DNA from: Corallococcus sp. EGB
GTDB lineage: Bacteria > Myxococcota > Myxococcia > Myxococcales > Myxococcaceae
Reading direction: 5' to 3'
DNA: 64,000 bases
Assembly (NCBI RefSeq): GCF_019968905.1
Contig: NZ_CP079946.1
Span: forward strand, 8,219,356-8,283,355
Part shown: in pieces, positions 63,148-64,000 of the stretch
Layout of the letters: every line of letters begins with the position of its first letter
Numbering within the stretch: the stretch's first letter is position 1
Notes under the pieces: model-generated
Databases searched by the model: none
What the model saw: only the letters and a program-made list of their open reading frames with translations
What the model was told of the DNA's origin: nothing
Translations under genes and position numbers: made by a program

Positions 63148-63340
63148 AACCTGTCCGACTGTCGGACAGGTTTCCCTCGGCTCCGCCGGACCGGCAGCCC
63201 CGAGCCACGGTCCTCCAAGCCTGTCCGACTGTCGGACAGGTTTCCGCGACCCGGCTTCAGCGGCGGCCCCAGCCATGCCTCTTCGAACCTGTCCGACTGT
63301 CGGACAGGTTTCTTCGGTGCGCCGCCGACAGGGAGGTCCT
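63148..63340. repeat. Three tandem copies of the palindromic intergenic repeat
   Basis: The palindrome built from CCTGTCCGAC and GTCGGACAGG around a T lies at 63150-63170, 63220-63240 and 63288-63308, with a period of 70 and 68 bp. Each is followed by TTTC and a GC-rich flank; the flank of the third (cggtgcg...gccgacaggg) resembles that of the copy at 580-604. The rest of this 305-bp gap (63053-63147 and 63341-63357) holds nothing recognised. Like the first copy, they sit between two convergent genes. Confidence 0.85.
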
Positions 63341-63357
63341 TCGGGATTCTCTCCTTC

Positions 63358-64000
63358 TCATCCGTGGAGACGGACTTCAGGGTCGCGGATCCGGGCTGCC
63401 TCCAGCGTTCGCGCTGGCAGGCCGCTGGCGGCGCCCGTGTCCAGCCACAGCTCCACGTCGCGGTGGAGCTGCAGGAACGAGGCGGGACAGCGGGGCGTCA
63501 GCGGGCCGTGCACCATCGCCGTCACCGCCGCGGCCTTGTTCACGCCGAACGCCAGCACCACCACCTTGCGCGCCTGGAGCACCGCCGCCATGCCCAGCGT
63601 CAGCGCCGCCATGGGCACCTTCGACGGATCATCCCCGAACGCCATCACGTGCGACAGCCGCGTCTCCCGCGACAGGCGCGCGCGGTGGCTCGCCGCCGTC
63701 AGCACCTCGCCGGGCTCATTGAAGGCGATGTGCCCGTTGGGCCCCACGCCCAGCAGCAGCAGGTCCAGCCCTCCGGCCGCCGCGAGCGCCGCGTCATAGC
63801 GCGCGCATTCCGCCTCCGCGTCCGGCGCGCACCCGTCGAAGAAGTGGATCCGCTCCGTTGACAAATTCACATGACGGAACAGGTGCCGGTCCATGTACGC
63901 GCGGAAGCTGCCCGCGTCCTCCGGCGGCAGTCCCAGGAACTCGTCCATGTTGAACGTCGTCACCCGAGACAGGTCCAGCGCCCCCCGGGCCGCCAGCTCC
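63358..64000 (-). CDS. nagB: Glucosamine-6-phosphate deaminase, start outside window
   Basis: The frame is open to the window edge; 214 residues are visible. It has the NagB motifs MDEFLGL, RIHFFDGCAPDA, LDLLLLGVGPNGHIAFNEPG (with catalytic Asp/His region) and SRETRLSHVMAFG. NagB converts glucosamine-6-phosphate to fructose-6-phosphate and ammonia, in the cytoplasm. This links to amino-sugar recycling from peptidoglycan, fitting the convergent lytic transglycosylase. The 3' end faces the palindromic repeat cluster. Confidence 0.9.
   Translation of the reverse strand, partial: ELAARGALDLSRVTTFNMDEFLGLPPEDAGSFRAYMDRHLFRHVNLSTERIHFFDGCAPDAEAECARYDAALAAAGGLDLLLLGVGPNGHIAFNEPGEVLTAASHRARLSRETRLSHVMAFGDDPSKVPMAALTLGMAAVLQARKVVVLAFGVNKAAAVTAMVHGPLTPRCPASFLQLHRDVELWLDTGAASGLPARTLEAARIRDPEVRLHG

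Noticed and set aside
63148-63310. The three regularly spaced repeats as a CRISPR array
   Set aside because: The repeats are palindromic, only three in number, have similar flanks and not unique spacers, and no cas genes are near.

Overview
The window is GC-rich, densely coded DNA from a predatory-type myxobacterium (Myxococcota, Myxococcales; most like the Corallococcus/Myxococcus group, although genus cannot be fixed from this stretch alone). The reasons are strong third-position GC, several eukaryotic-like Ser/Thr kinases including a giant kinase-ATPase-TPR-GAF-histidine kinase fusion, hybrid histidine kinases, and many secreted lipoproteins with short lipobox signals. Primary metabolism genes are interleaved with these. 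No rRNA, tRNA, insertion sequence, prophage or CRISPR array was seen.

Layout. 1-3860: end of a hypothetical gene, a palindromic repeat, a glycosyltransferase, an exported peroxiredoxin and an SsnA-like amidohydrolase that appears to lack metal ligands. 4133-11767: two Ser/Thr kinases, an exported esterase, a ChbG/HpnK-type deacetylase that seems to start at ACG, a hybrid histidine kinase with a dead receiver, and queF. 12001-18008: a coiled-coil protein, Ppx/GppA-HD, a zinc alcohol dehydrogenase, a QueA-like protein with an SDR, and a divergent XRE-cupin regulator. 18231-24686: lipoproteins and surface proteins, a 2OG-Fe(II) oxygenase, and an overlapping DUF4230 and macro-domain pair.

The most notable region is 24688-28903. 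It contains a previously unannotated 33-residue peptide gene (28716-28817) with a class III lanthipeptide leader signature and a labionin-type Ser-x2-Ser-x2-Cys core. It is followed by a lyase-kinase protein (27130-28617) and a separate LanC-like protein without zinc ligands (25991-27151). Together these amount to a class III lanthionine synthetase split into two genes, with a plausible promoter in front and no exporter or leader protease beside it.

29000-37348: a sensor protein with a degenerate ATPase domain but an intact receiver, a DUF2270 membrane protein, an isocitrate dehydrogenase-type enzyme with a clear terminator, a cupin/VKOR-DsbA/SUI1 operon, YgfZ and an ECF sigma factor carrying its own zinc-finger tail. 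37377-40456: a divergent sulfur cluster (two YeeE/YedE halves; persulfide dioxygenase-like MBL, rhodanese and TSUP carrier). 40524-43756: a small Cys-rich protein and a tyrosine degradation operon (fah-type hydrolase, maiA, hppD). 44201-50203: the giant hybrid kinase and a PhcB-like methyltransferase. 50482-55461: a STAS-like protein, an exported trypsin-like protease, and serA convergent with a D-2-hydroxyglutarate dehydrogenase-type flavoprotein. 55653-57714: a hydrolase and a decaying siderophore-interacting protein/PadR pair. 57813-60598: a membrane protein, a proline-rich protein and a DUF4255-like protein. 60903-64000: a beta-barrel protein, a lipoprotein, a lytic transglycosylase, three further copies of the palindromic repeat and the 3' part of nagB.
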